NCBI GenBank assembly: GCA_947498415.1 | Contig: CANMKB010000003.1 | Span: 496,001-560,000, forward strand | DNA length: 64,000 nucleotides | From: an uncultured Paracoccaceae bacterium | GTDB taxonomy: Bacteria; Pseudomonadota; Alphaproteobacteria; Rhodobacterales; Rhodobacteraceae | Direction of reading: 5' to 3' | Shown: piece after piece, positions 55,988 to 64,000 of the stretch | How the letters are laid out: every line of letters starts with the position of its first letter | Position numbering within the stretch: the stretch's first letter is position 1 | Program-made: the position numbers and the translations under genes | The notes under the pieces: generated by a model | The model's input: the letters and a program-made list of their open reading frames with translations, nothing else | Databases searched by the model: none | Told to the model about the DNA's origin: nothing

Positions 55988-57076
55988 ATGACTCACACAG
56001 ATGATCCGCAAATCGATGAAAACCGTCGCCGTGCACGGGGGGCTTGCAGCAATCACACCGGCCGGTTTGAGGCGCGACAACGGGTTGATGTGTCTGACGA
56101 TTGGGAGATTCCTGAGGATCGCCCCATGTTCAAAACGACGTTGGATTTTGAACTGGCCAAATCAATCATCACGCGAAACACTTCGCCTGATATTCCGTTT
56201 GATCGGTCGATCAATCCGTATCGTGGCTGTGAACATGGGTGCATCTATTGCTTTGCGCGTCCGACTCACGCCTATCTGGGCTATTCGCCGGGTTTGGATT
56301 TTGAAACCAAACTGATTGCACGACCCAATGCAGCCGAGGTGTTAGAGCGTGAGCTGCGAAACCGCGGCTATGCGGTAGGGCCGATTGCGGTGGGCACCAA
56401 TACAGACCCATATCAACCGGTCGAGCGGGATCAGCGTATCATGCGCGACTGTTTGAAGGTTTTGCAGCGGTTTCGACATCCGGTCACGATTGTCACCAAG
56501 GGCACTTTGATTGAACGCGACTTGGACATTCTATCAGATATGGCCACGCAGGGTTTGGTGCAGGTGGGGGTGTCTGTCACTTCCTTAGATGTGCGCACGT
56601 CACGATTGATGGAACCACGCACGCCTGTGCCCGCCCGCCGATTGGCGCTGATTGAACGTCTAAGTCAGGCTGGCATTCCGGTGCGCCTGATGATGGCGCC
56701 GGTTGTGCCCTGTGTGACCGATCACGAAGTCGAACGCATCTTGGGGGCCGCGGCGCAAGCGGGCGCAAAGGCTGCCAGTTGGATCATGCTGCGCCTGCCG
56801 CTTGAGGTGTCAGAGCTGTTTCAAGAATGGCTTGGGGCGCATTTCCCTGATCGCAAGTCTAAGGTCATGTCGCATATTCGCGATATGCACGGCGGCAAAG
56901 ACTATGAAGCGGAATGGGGTAAGCGGATGCGAGGCGAGGGGCATTATGCCCAGATGATTGCTCATCGTGTTGCCTTGGCCATGCGCAAAAACGGCCTTGG
57001 CAAAGATCTGCCCGCCCTGCGTACGGATCTGTTTGAAGTTCCGTTTGCGCAGGGCGATCAGTTAAGTTTGTTCTAA
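55988..57076 (+). CDS. PA0069-family radical SAM protein
   Basis: 362 residues. Cluster motif C81-x3-C85-x2-C88 in YRGCEHGCIYCFARP, the SplB-like arrangement; AVGTNTDPYQPVER and ERDLDIL match the family. The domain from 75 to 300 is the barrel. Not a spore photoproduct lyase in this non-sporulating lineage; function unknown. ATG 55988 is preferred (MTHTDDPQ). It sits between the divergent corrinoid gene and the convergent homocysteine methyltransferase, its stop four bases from that gene's end, so it may help the corrinoid system. Confidence 0.85.
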   Translation: MTHTDDPQIDENRRRARGACSNHTGRFEARQRVDVSDDWEIPEDRPMFKTTLDFELAKSIITRNTSPDIPFDRSINPYRGCEHGCIYCFARPTHAYLGYSPGLDFETKLIARPNAAEVLERELRNRGYAVGPIAVGTNTDPYQPVERDQRIMRDCLKVLQRFRHPVTIVTKGTLIERDLDILSDMATQGLVQVGVSVTSLDVRTSRLMEPRTPVPARRLALIERLSQAGIPVRLMMAPVVPCVTDHEVERILGAAAQAGAKAASWIMLRLPLEVSELFQEWLGAHFPDRKSKVMSHIRDMHGGKDYEAEWGKRMRGEGHYAQMIAHRVALAMRKNGLGKDLPALRTDLFEVPFAQGDQLSLF

Positions 57077-57080
57077 ACCC

Positions 57081-58103
57081 TTAGGCGCGACGACGGCTAC
57101 TGCGGCGCTTGCGGGCAGGGGCCTCGCCCGCGCTGTCTTCGGTGCCATCGCTGGCAGACGAAAACGCGCCTAGCTTTTCAGAAATCAATTCCAAGGCTGG
57201 GCGTTCACTGCGTGGGCGTGTTTCCAACGCTTCCCTCATGGCGACCAGATGCTCGGCCATGGTGCCACAGCACCCACCGATGATGGTGGCGCCTGAATCG
57301 CGTGCCATCACAGCATAGTCTGCCATCAATTCTGGCGTGCCATCATAGTGGATGTGGCCGTCGTGGTATTTCGGAATGCCAGCGTTGCCTTTGGAAATCA
57401 CCGGGCGTTCTGTACCCTGAGCCGTAAACCCTAGAATGGTGCGCAGCAAATCAGACGCGCCGGTGCCGCAGTTTGCGCCAAAGCTGATTGGTGGGTTTGG
57501 CAGCTCTTCGACCAGCTTCACCATATCTGCAGACGTGACACCCATCATGGTGCGCCCGGCTGTGTCAAAGCTCATGGTGCCGCACCAATCCATGCCAGCC
57601 AGTGCAAAGCCTTCGGCCGCGGCGCGGAATTCTTCGGGGGCGGAAATGGTTTCTAGCCAGAGCACGTCAGCGCCGCCTTCTTTGAGGCCTTCTGCTTGCT
57701 CGTGGAAAATTTCAACCGCATCGGCGTGAGACAAAGAACCGACAGGTTCCATGATGTCACCGGTTGGGCCAACAGAGCCCGCGACGATCACAGGGCGGCC
57801 TGCCGCGTCAGCCACTTCGCGGCCCAGCTCTGCTGAGATTCGGGACAGTTCCCGGGCGCGGTGGCCGGCGTCGTGCAATTTCAAACGCGAGCTGTTGCCA
57901 CCAAAGGAGTTTGTCAGGAACAGGTCGCTGCCAGAATCCACGGCAAATCGGTACAGCTTTTTAATGCGATCAGGGTGCTGTTCGTTCCACAACTCAGGCG
58001 CGTCGCCCGAGGATAGACCCATATTAAACAGGTTCGTCCCGGTCGCGCCGTCGGCTAATAGCCAGTCACGTGTTTCCAAAAGGCGGGTCAATGCATTGGT
58101 CAT
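57081..58103 (-). CDS. homocysteine S-methyltransferase (MetH domain 1 / Bmt type)
   Basis: 340 residues, TIM barrel. DGATGTNLFNMGL at the start, and the zinc-thiolate ligands C212 (FGANCGTG) and C278/C279 (IGGCCGT) are all present, so homocysteine can be activated. The family includes betaine-homocysteine methyltransferase and the N-terminal module of MetH. With the corrinoid gene 1.3 kb away, a separate methionine synthase component is likelier than a betaine enzyme. A basic Arg/Ser tail (RKRRSSRRRA) is unusual. Methylfolate-binding and reactivation partners are not in the window. Confidence 0.92.
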   Translation of the reverse strand: MTNALTRLLETRDWLLADGATGTNLFNMGLSSGDAPELWNEQHPDRIKKLYRFAVDSGSDLFLTNSFGGNSSRLKLHDAGHRARELSRISAELGREVADAAGRPVIVAGSVGPTGDIMEPVGSLSHADAVEIFHEQAEGLKEGGADVLWLETISAPEEFRAAAEGFALAGMDWCGTMSFDTAGRTMMGVTSADMVKLVEELPNPPISFGANCGTGASDLLRTILGFTAQGTERPVISKGNAGIPKYHDGHIHYDGTPELMADYAVMARDSGATIIGGCCGTMAEHLVAMREALETRPRSERPALELISEKLGAFSSASDGTEDSAGEAPARKRRSSRRRA

Positions 58104-58129
58104 ACCGGTTCCTTTAAACCCAAATCAAT

Positions 58130-58157
58130 AAGACGCCATGCTTTCGCACGGCGTCTT
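58130..58157 (-). terminator. hairpin between mprF and the homocysteine methyltransferase gene
   Basis: AAGACGCC (58130-58137) with GGCGTCTT (58150-58157). Located after the mprF stop on the minus strand and before the methyltransferase start; the U run is weak (TTATTG). Confidence 0.6.
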
Positions 58158-58202
58158 TGAAGTGGCAATTTCAATTTGCTCATATTGATTATGAGGTTGG
58201 GC

Positions 58203-60077
58203 CTATTCCGCAGGTGTGACCACGGCCACACCAAATTGCGGATTTCGCAAAGGCTCTGCCTTTTTCACCGATTGAATCAAATCCAACGCGGCCAATGTCA
58301 GCTGTGGCCAGCCCGGTGCTGCCATATAAAGCGGCTGCCAATGTGGGTTAAAACAGGCTTTGAACTGGCGCAGACCTGCGCCACCCGCTTTGGTAAAGAA
58401 CAGCTTTCGCATCCATGTTTCCACAATACCATGACCATCTGGGCTAGCCGGGGCCGCTGCCAACGACAAGCGTGTGACGCCTTCGGCGCTTGCAGCTTCG
58501 ATTGCGGATTGAACCAAACGGTGCATAGTGCCATCTGGCGCATCTGGCGTGACGCGCATCAGGTCAAGGCACCATTCGTGACCAGTTGCATGAAAGGTCA
58601 CAAAGCCAACCAAGGCACCATCAGCCCAGGCCAGGAAAGTGCGCTGATGGGTAACATAGTTCTCTTCGAACTGACCCATCGACAGACCTTTGGCCGTGCC
58701 ATGCGCAATTTCCCAAGCCTCTGCGACCCGTGTCATATCCTCAAAGGGCAGGGCCTGCGTGCCATCAGCGACAACCAGACCGGCCTTTTCAGAGTTGCGC
58801 AGTTTGCGGCGCAGCTGGCGATACTTGGAGCCTTCCAGCTTGTGGGTCATCGGGTTCAACATGGCTTCGTCAGAAATGTGCAAGACAGCCCAGCCTGATT
58901 TGCGCGCCTGAAGTGCGTGGCGAGCGGTGATTTTGTATTTACAGACAATGCGATTTTGTTGGCGTGCGATCTGGCGCAAAGGGTCGGCCAGATCAGCGGA
59001 ATCTCCATGCACCGGATCAAAGATCGTCGTCAGGGTTTGGCCAGTGCGCACAACGCCACAAATGCCACCCGTGCAATGCAAGATGGCGCCACCGTTTTGG
59101 CGTACGATACCCAGTTCGGCCCGTGCTGTGTTGCGTTTTAGAGCCTCATCCAGATCGCCAGAGGCCTGTGCCATCCATGGTTCCAACTCTGCATGGGCTA
59201 AGGGGCGTAGCAATGTCAGGCCGCCGACCAAGGCCGGGATGGCGTAATAGATGATGCGGAAGGCCAAGATGCCCGCCATGATCTCCCCTTCGGGAAGATG
59301 TGGAAGCAAGGCCAGTACAGTGAGTTCAAACGGGCCAACCCCACCTGGGGTGCCAGACAGCAATGCTGCGCCAAGGGCGATCAAGTAAACCGGGAACAAT
59401 TGAGCAATCGACAGATCCACACCTGCTGGCAGCAAAATCCAGAATGCGGTTGCCGCGGCCAGTGTGTCTAGGAAACACAGCACCATCAGAACGGCCATGG
59501 CGCGCAGCGTTGGCAATTCGATCTCACGGCCAGAGCGGCGCAGCACCGGGCTGAAAAATGCGATACCCATCATAATGGCGGCGATCGCCAAGACAGAGCA
59601 GGGAATTGTAATGGGAACGTCAGCGGTGGGAAGTACCAAAACGGAGCCCGCTGTCAGAACAGCCCATGCGGCCAAGAAAGTCAGGGTGACAAATGCGGTG
59701 ATCTTTGCGGACATCACCATGCCAAGCGAAGGCTGCATTCGCCAGCGAATGAACGCCCCAACAATAGCGCCTGCACCAACGGTTTGACCGACAGAAATCG
59801 CCGTTGCCCCAGTTAACGTTGCGCGTTTCTGCGAAAGGCCGGTTTGGAAATGGCGATGGGCCACCACATCATAACGTGCCACAGCCCAAAAGCTGACGCA
59901 TGTCGCAACAATCGCAGCAATCCACTGGAATGCCGTGACATTCAGCACGGATTGCCAGAGTTGGCCAAAATCGATGTGATGGAGTTGATTGTATAGTGCC
60001 CAGCAACAGGCGACACCAATTCCGATCGGAACCAAGTGACGCAATAGCGTCTGGGCAGAGCGTAAAGTCTGCCTCAC
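58203..60077 (-). CDS. mprF: MprF-like phosphatidylglycerol aminoacyltransferase/flippase
   Basis: 624 residues. Eight or more membrane helices (about 15-330) form the flippase part, ending in GTPGGVGPFELTVLALL, and the C-terminal DUF2156/GNAT-like domain (about 330-620) is the aminoacyl-tRNA-using synthase, with GSKYRQLRRKLRNSEKAGL and DLMRVTPDAPDGTM. It should add lysine or another amino acid to phosphatidylglycerol and move it to the outer leaflet, for acid or cationic peptide resistance. GTG at 60077 with GAGGG is chosen; TTG at 60098 is in frame. No atvA/lipase partner is nearby. Confidence 0.88.
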   Translation of the reverse strand: MRQTLRSAQTLLRHLVPIGIGVACCWALYNQLHHIDFGQLWQSVLNVTAFQWIAAIVATCVSFWAVARYDVVAHRHFQTGLSQKRATLTGATAISVGQTVGAGAIVGAFIRWRMQPSLGMVMSAKITAFVTLTFLAAWAVLTAGSVLVLPTADVPITIPCSVLAIAAIMMGIAFFSPVLRRSGREIELPTLRAMAVLMVLCFLDTLAAATAFWILLPAGVDLSIAQLFPVYLIALGAALLSGTPGGVGPFELTVLALLPHLPEGEIMAGILAFRIIYYAIPALVGGLTLLRPLAHAELEPWMAQASGDLDEALKRNTARAELGIVRQNGGAILHCTGGICGVVRTGQTLTTIFDPVHGDSADLADPLRQIARQQNRIVCKYKITARHALQARKSGWAVLHISDEAMLNPMTHKLEGSKYRQLRRKLRNSEKAGLVVADGTQALPFEDMTRVAEAWEIAHGTAKGLSMGQFEENYVTHQRTFLAWADGALVGFVTFHATGHEWCLDLMRVTPDAPDGTMHRLVQSAIEAASAEGVTRLSLAAAPASPDGHGIVETWMRKLFFTKAGGAGLRQFKACFNPHWQPLYMAAPGWPQLTLAALDLIQSVKKAEPLRNPQFGVAVVTPAE

Positions 60078-60239
60078 GTAAGAAACCCTCAACCTCAAAT
60101 TATCCCACCGTAGTTCATTCTGAACTCGGAAGGTTGATGAGACATTAACTCCTGCAGGTTAAAAAATTACAAAACGAACAAGTGGTTAACCAGCTGTACG
60201 CCTTATGGTTGATTTTTGCAACACTGCCTCCAAATGGCC

Positions 60240-60557
60240 TTATTCAGCTTCGTTCAGAACCTGTTCCTTTGCATCCAGCAAACAAGCCGCCAGTTTTTCA
60301 CGAATAGTGTCTGAAGGCACGCGGCCTTCGAGATCGGCCGTGACTTTACGAATAACGTCCTCAGTGCCGGGTTCTTCAAAGTCAGACTTAACCACCGTGA
60401 TTGCATAAGCTTCGGCGTCATCGCCGGTTTTGCCCATCAATTCTGCAGCCCAATACCCTAGCAATTTATTCGCACGGGCTTCTGCTTTGAATTGCATCGC
60501 TTCGTCATGTGCGAACTTGGCTTCAAAAGCTTTTTCACGATCGTCAAATGTTGACAT
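60240..60557 (-). CDS. F1-ATPase zeta inhibitor (DUF1476)
   Basis: 105 residues. STFDDREKAFEAKFAHDEAMQFKAEARANKLLGYWAAELMG is the family signature. In Paracoccus denitrificans this protein, the zeta subunit, inhibits ATP hydrolysis by the F1F0-ATPase, its N-terminal helix entering the catalytic interface. The four-helix bundle (about 30-100) follows. ATG 60557; the frame is open to 60650 without support. Monocistronic, divergent from purC, far from any atp genes. Confidence 0.92.
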   Translation of the reverse strand: MSTFDDREKAFEAKFAHDEAMQFKAEARANKLLGYWAAELMGKTGDDAEAYAITVVKSDFEEPGTEDVIRKVTADLEGRVPSDTIREKLAACLLDAKEQVLNEAE

Positions 60558-60714
60558 AGGCGTCCTCCGGTTGCTTTTCGCATTTCTTATTAAGATATGA
60601 ACTTTATAAGCGTGCGCTGCAAGGGGCAGCGGTGCTTGCGACATGGTCATTCATAGCTTAAAGAGCGCCCATGAAGCAGGGAGTCGGTCTCTGCACTCGA
60701 TGGAAAGTGACCCC

Positions 60715-61476
60715 ATGGCGCGCGGTAAGAAGCTCTACGAAGGCAAAGCGAAGGTTCTGTATGAAGGCACAGAGCCTGGCACAATCATTCAATACTTCAA
60801 GGACGATGCCACCGCGTTTAATGCTGAAAAGAAAGACGTGATCGACGGTAAAGGTGTTCTGAACAACCGTCTGAGCGAGTATTTCATGGTTGGTCTGGGC
60901 CAGATTGGTGTGCCGACCCATTTTCTAAAGCGCCTGAACATGCGTGAGCAGTTGGTGCGGTCTTGTGAGATCATTCCATTGGAAGTGATCGTGCGCAACT
61001 TCGCCGCAGGCTCATTGGCGAAACGTCTGGGTATGGAAGAGGGCACACAGCTGCCGCGCCCCATTGTTGAGTACAGCTATAAAGACGACAGCCTTGGCGA
61101 TCCGCTGGTTCCAGAAGAATACATTGCTGCCTTTGGCTGGGCGTCTCAGCAAGATATGGATGACATTCTCAGCATCGCGCTGCGTGTGAATGATTTCCTG
61201 TCCGGCGTTATGTATGGCGTTGGTATCAAGCTGATCGATTTCAAAATCGAAATTGGCCGTGTTTACGAAGGTGACTTCCAGCGTTTGGTTGTTGCCGATG
61301 AGATTTCCCCGGACAGCTGCCGCCTGTGGGATATGGAAACCGGTCAGAAGCTGGACAAAGACGTGTTCCGCCGTGACCTTGGCAATCTGACCGATGCTTA
61401 TTCCGAAGTGGCGCGTCGTTTGGGTGTTTTGCCCAAAAACGCAACACCGATGAACAAGCCGACACTGATCAACTAA
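60715..61476 (+). CDS. purC: SAICAR synthetase
   Basis: Seventh step of purine synthesis, ATP-dependent joining of aspartate to CAIR, 253 residues. [40 protein letters not shown] and [12 protein letters not shown] are the family motifs. ATG at 60715 gives the standard length; the in-frame ATGs upstream (60643) lie without family sequence. A terminator separates it from purS. Confidence 0.96.
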   Translation: MARGKKLYEGKAKVLYEGTEPGTIIQYFKDDATAFNAEKKDVIDGKGVLNNRLSEYFMVGLGQIGVPTHFLKRLNMREQLVRSCEIIPLEVIVRNFAAGSLAKRLGMEEGTQLPRPIVEYSYKDDSLGDPLVPEEYIAAFGWASQQDMDDILSIALRVNDFLSGVMYGVGIKLIDFKIEIGRVYEGDFQRLVVADEISPDSCRLWDMETGQKLDKDVFRRDLGNLTDAYSEVARRLGVLPKNATPMNKPTLIN

Positions 61477-61480
61477 ACCG

Positions 61481-61507
61481 AAAGCCCTGCTGCATGCGGG
61501 GCTTTTT
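61481..61507 (+). terminator. terminator after purC
   Basis: AAAGCCC (61481-61487) with GGGCTTT (61499-61505) and a short T run. It ends where copy 4 of the dispersed element begins. Confidence 0.7.
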
Positions 61508-61529
61508 GAGTATTTTTGGAAAGATGAAG
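61508..61529 (+). repeat. dispersed intergenic element, copy 4
   Basis: GAGTATTTTT plus GGAAAGATGAAG, one change from copies 1 and 3. It directly follows the purC terminator, 43 bases before purS. Confidence 0.75.
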
Positions 61530-61572
61530 CCCCGGGTGGGTTTCCGATTGATACGAGCTGGAGAAGATCGAG

Positions 61573-61803
61573 ATGAAAGCACGTGTGTACGTGATGCTGA
61601 AAAACGGCGTTTTGGACCCACAGGGTGAGGCTGTGCGCCACGCGTTGGGAACTTTGGGCTTTGAGGGTGTTGAAGGTGTGCGCCAAGGTAAAGTGATCGA
61701 GCTTGATCTGGCTGAGGGCACAACTGAGGCGACCGTGACCGAGATGTGTGAAAAGCTGCTCGCGAATACGGTCATCGAAAGCTACCGCGTGGAGCTGCTG
61801 TAA
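61573..61803 (+). CDS. purS: FGAM synthase subunit PurS
   Basis: 76 residues. [20 protein letters not shown] and [20 protein letters not shown] match PurS, the small scaffold that brings PurQ and PurL together in bacteria with a split PurL. One-base overlap with purQ (TAATG). PurL itself is not in the window. Confidence 0.95.
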   Translation: MKARVYVMLKNGVLDPQGEAVRHALGTLGFEGVEGVRQGKVIELDLAEGTTEATVTEMCEKLLANTVIESYRVELL

Positions 61804-62471
61804 TGAAGGCTGCAGTCATCGTATTTCCGGGTTCAAACTGTGACCGCGATTTGGCGGTGGCGTTTGAGCGTGCTGGTGCAGACGTCAGCATGGTGTGGCA
61901 CAAAGAAACCGATTTGCCGGCGGGCACCGACATTGTTGGTGTGCCAGGTGGGTTTTCATATGGCGACTATCTGCGCACAGGCGCGATTGCCGCGCAGTCT
62001 CCGATTTGTCGTTCGGTTGTGAAGCATGCTGAAGCGGGCGGATACGCCATGGGCGTGTGTAATGGTTTCCAGATCCTGACCGAAACAGGCCTGTTGCCAG
62101 GCGCGCTGCGCCGCAATGCTGGTCTTAAGTACATTTGCCGCACGGTTGGTCTGAATGTTGCAACCGAAGACAGCGTGTTTACCGCTGGCTACAAGAAGGG
62201 TGACGAAATTCAGATCCCGATTGCGCATCATGATGGCAACTATTTCGCCGATGATGAAACTTTGGCGCGTCTGAAGGGCGATGATCGCATCGCATTTACC
62301 TATTCTGACAACCCAAATGGCTCTGTTGCGGATATCGCGGGTGTGCTTTCTGCAAACCGTCGCGTGCTTGGCATGATGCCGCATCCAGAACGGGCCGCTG
62401 ATGCGGGCCACGGTGGTGTCGACGGAACGGCAATGTTTAGCGCATTGATCGATCAAGTCGTGCCAGCCTGA
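61803..62471 (+). CDS. purQ: FGAM synthase glutaminase subunit PurQ
   Basis: 222 residues, class I glutaminase supplying ammonia to PurL. Nucleophile C86 in MGVCNGFQI; His/Glu in MMPHPERA near 195. Opening [13 protein letters not shown] is diagnostic. Translation is coupled to purS. A hairpin follows. Confidence 0.96.
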   Translation: MKAAVIVFPGSNCDRDLAVAFERAGADVSMVWHKETDLPAGTDIVGVPGGFSYGDYLRTGAIAAQSPICRSVVKHAEAGGYAMGVCNGFQILTETGLLPGALRRNAGLKYICRTVGLNVATEDSVFTAGYKKGDEIQIPIAHHDGNYFADDETLARLKGDDRIAFTYSDNPNGSVADIAGVLSANRRVLGMMPHPERAADAGHGGVDGTAMFSALIDQVVPA

Positions 62472-62474
62472 CTT

Positions 62475-62500
62475 GAGTACGCCGCCTTGGCGGCGTACTC
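62475..62500. terminator. hairpin after purQ
   Basis: GAGTACGCCGCC (62475-62486) and GGCGGCGTACTC (62489-62500), perfect 12-bp arms; T run absent (TTAG). It may be a processing or transcription end between purQ and dctB. Confidence 0.6.
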
Positions 62501-62508
62501 TTAGCTGC

Positions 62509-64000
62509 ATGAGTGCAGAAACCAAATCACCTCTTCGGAAGAGACGGCTTAGAACCGTTAGCTGGCGCGTGCGCGTGGCGCTTTCTGCGCTGTGTTTGAT
62601 TGCGGGCAGCACGATTTGGATCACCAACAGTTATCTGACTGACCGATTTACCCTAAACACCCGCAACCGCGCAGAATTACGCTTGGCGCTGTATTCGGGA
62701 AACTTGCAATCCGAGCTGCGCCGAAACGCAATTGTGCCGCAGCTATTGGCGCGTGATCCTGAGCTGATCCGGGCACTTGAAGATAGCGATTTCACACAAT
62801 CCACCGCGCGTCTGATTTCCTTTGTCGAGGAAATTGGCGCGGCCTCTTTGGTTTTGCTGGATGATGATGGGCGCACGGTGGCCGCGACGGATCGCAACCG
62901 CCTCGGTGAAAGCCATCGGCAAGATGCGGTGTTTGTGGATGCGTTGCGATCAAATGCGACCGTTTTCACGGCGCAACCTCGGGAATCGGCAGGATATAGC
63001 TTTGCCTATTCACGGCGCTTGGAAGAGCAAAACCAAGTACTGGGCGTGATCGTGGTTGAGGTGGATTTGGCCAAGTTTGAACGCGCTTGGGCCGGGATTT
63101 CAGATGCGGTTTTGGTGGCTGACAGTCAGGGCACCATTATTCTTGCAACCGAGCCGCGTTGGCGTGGATTGACCGAGGGCGAGGCGCTTGCGCGTCAGCC
63201 TGCATCAGGTGCTATTGAGCGTGCAATTCAGGCGACCTCTGATTGGACAGCGCTGCCGGCGGATGCCTATTTGCAGGGTGAGGCCGTGATGCGCAAAGAG
63301 GCGCGCATCCCGTTTCGCGGCTGGCATATCGCCAGCTTCACCTCATACACTTCCGTGCGCGAGCGGGTGAACTCGGTGCTGGCACTCGAGATTATGGGAT
63401 TCGCCATTCTGCTGGCGCTCGCCTTTTATTTTTCCAGTCGTAAGAATGCCTTGCGCATGGCGCTGTTCCAACGTGAATCGGCGAGCCTTCGCGCATTGAA
63501 CCAACGCTTGCAGCGAGAAATTGCCGAGCGCGAGCGCATGCAATTGAGCCTTGAAGTGGCCGAACAAAGCCTTGCGCAAAGTTCAAAACTGGCCGCTTTG
63601 GGTGAGATGTCGGCGGCGGTTTCTCATGAGTTGAACCAGCCATTGGCCGCGATGAAAACCTATCTGGCTGGGGCGCGTTTGCTGGTGCGACGCAATCGCC
63701 CAGAAGAGGCGCTTTCATCGTTTAAGCGGATCGACGATCTGATCGAACGCATGGGCGCCATCACCAAGCAGTTGAAATCCTACGCGCGCAAAGGCGGAGA
63801 GGACTTTGCCCCTGTAGAAATGGGGGATGCACTGGCTTCGGCACTGTCGATGATGGAGCCTCAGCTGCGTCAACGTCAGGTGAAAATTGAACGTATTATC
63901 CCGGATGACTCGGTGCGGGTGATGGGGGATCGTGTGCGGATTGAGCAGGTGATGATCAACCTGTTGCGCAACGCAATGGATGCCACCAAAGGCGTGGATG
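62509..64000 (+). CDS. dctB: C4-dicarboxylate sensor kinase DctB (partial, runs off the end)
   Basis: The first 497 codons are seen. A short basic N-terminus precedes helix 1 (RVALSALCLIAGSTIW), a periplasmic double-PAS sensor domain (about 45-285, LISFVEEIGAASLVLLDDDG) and helix 2 (EIMGFAILLALAFYF near 295). Then a coiled coil of Glu/Arg/Ala heptads and the H box with H373 (AAVSHELNQPLAAMKT). An N-box follows (MINLLRNAMDATKG). This layout and H-box are those of DctB, which senses C4-dicarboxylates and phosphorylates DctD; dctD should lie beyond 64000. Confidence 0.85.
   Translation, partial: MSAETKSPLRKRRLRTVSWRVRVALSALCLIAGSTIWITNSYLTDRFTLNTRNRAELRLALYSGNLQSELRRNAIVPQLLARDPELIRALEDSDFTQSTARLISFVEEIGAASLVLLDDDGRTVAATDRNRLGESHRQDAVFVDALRSNATVFTAQPRESAGYSFAYSRRLEEQNQVLGVIVVEVDLAKFERAWAGISDAVLVADSQGTIILATEPRWRGLTEGEALARQPASGAIERAIQATSDWTALPADAYLQGEAVMRKEARIPFRGWHIASFTSYTSVRERVNSVLALEIMGFAILLALAFYFSSRKNALRMALFQRESASLRALNQRLQREIAERERMQLSLEVAEQSLAQSSKLAALGEMSAAVSHELNQPLAAMKTYLAGARLLVRRNRPEEALSSFKRIDDLIERMGAITKQLKSYARKGGEDFAPVEMGDALASALSMMEPQLRQRQVKIERIIPDDSVRVMGDRVRIEQVMINLLRNAMDATKGVD

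Overview
The window looks like a chromosomal segment of a marine Rhodobacteraceae (Roseobacter-clade) alphaproteobacterium. The evidence is the gene order dusB-ntrB-ntrC-ntrY-ntrX-trkA-trkH-hfq-hflX, the fused ispDF, the F1-ATPase zeta inhibitor (DUF1476), the DUF6477 and DUF6456 proteins, a metal-site HemB of the zinc-free type, and a methionine synthase that appears to be split into separate proteins. Apart from one AT-richer gene (23413-23982) the composition is even. I see no insertion sequence, prophage, CRISPR array, tRNA or rRNA.

Layout. 1-3.6 kb: a PaaI-type thioesterase, a 550-base gap that appears to hold a structured minus-strand RNA ending in a strong terminator, then a MocR-type regulator followed by a TDT-family membrane transporter. 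3.6-4.7 kb: the rplM-rpsI ribosomal operon with a promoter and a foldable leader. 4.8-9.1 kb (minus): a TetR regulator overlapping ppk2, an alpha/beta hydrolase, metA and a P-loop protein of unknown role. 9.2-14.1 kb (minus): a FadL-like outer membrane protein, then EamA exporter, SDR epimerase, ABM monooxygenase and guaA. 14.4-17.6 kb: a non-pyrrolysine MttB-family methyltransferase and two lineage-typical unknowns. 17.6-19.6 kb: a peroxide-defence locus (oxyR, glutaredoxin, peroxiredoxin). 19.8-27.7 kb: lipA, two c-type cytochromes, hpt, a COQ10/RatA protein, DUF1415, amt, pncC, pgpA, ispDF.

27.9-39.9 kb is the nitrogen/potassium/RNA regulation block. Both NtrC and NtrX lack the sigma-54 contacting GAFTGA loop. 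40-53.6 kb: penicillin acylase-like hydrolase, 3-hydroxyisobutyrate dehydrogenase family enzyme, methyltransferase, SYLF lipoprotein, hemB, a small membrane protein, mfd, an MFS exporter, a FrnE/DsbA-like oxidoreductase and an AMP-dependent acyl-CoA ligase. 53.7-58.1 kb: XRE-cupin regulator, DUF1638, corrinoid protein, radical SAM protein and homocysteine methyltransferase. This last set is the most interesting part of the window: it fits a multi-protein methionine synthase, and the corrinoid protein could also serve the MttB homologue at 14.4 kb. 58.2-64 kb: an MprF-like lipid aminoacyltransferase, the zeta inhibitor, purC-purS-purQ and the first part of dctB, which runs off the end.

A 21-22 bp element (GAGTATTTT-n-GAAAGATGAA) occurs four times, always between genes.
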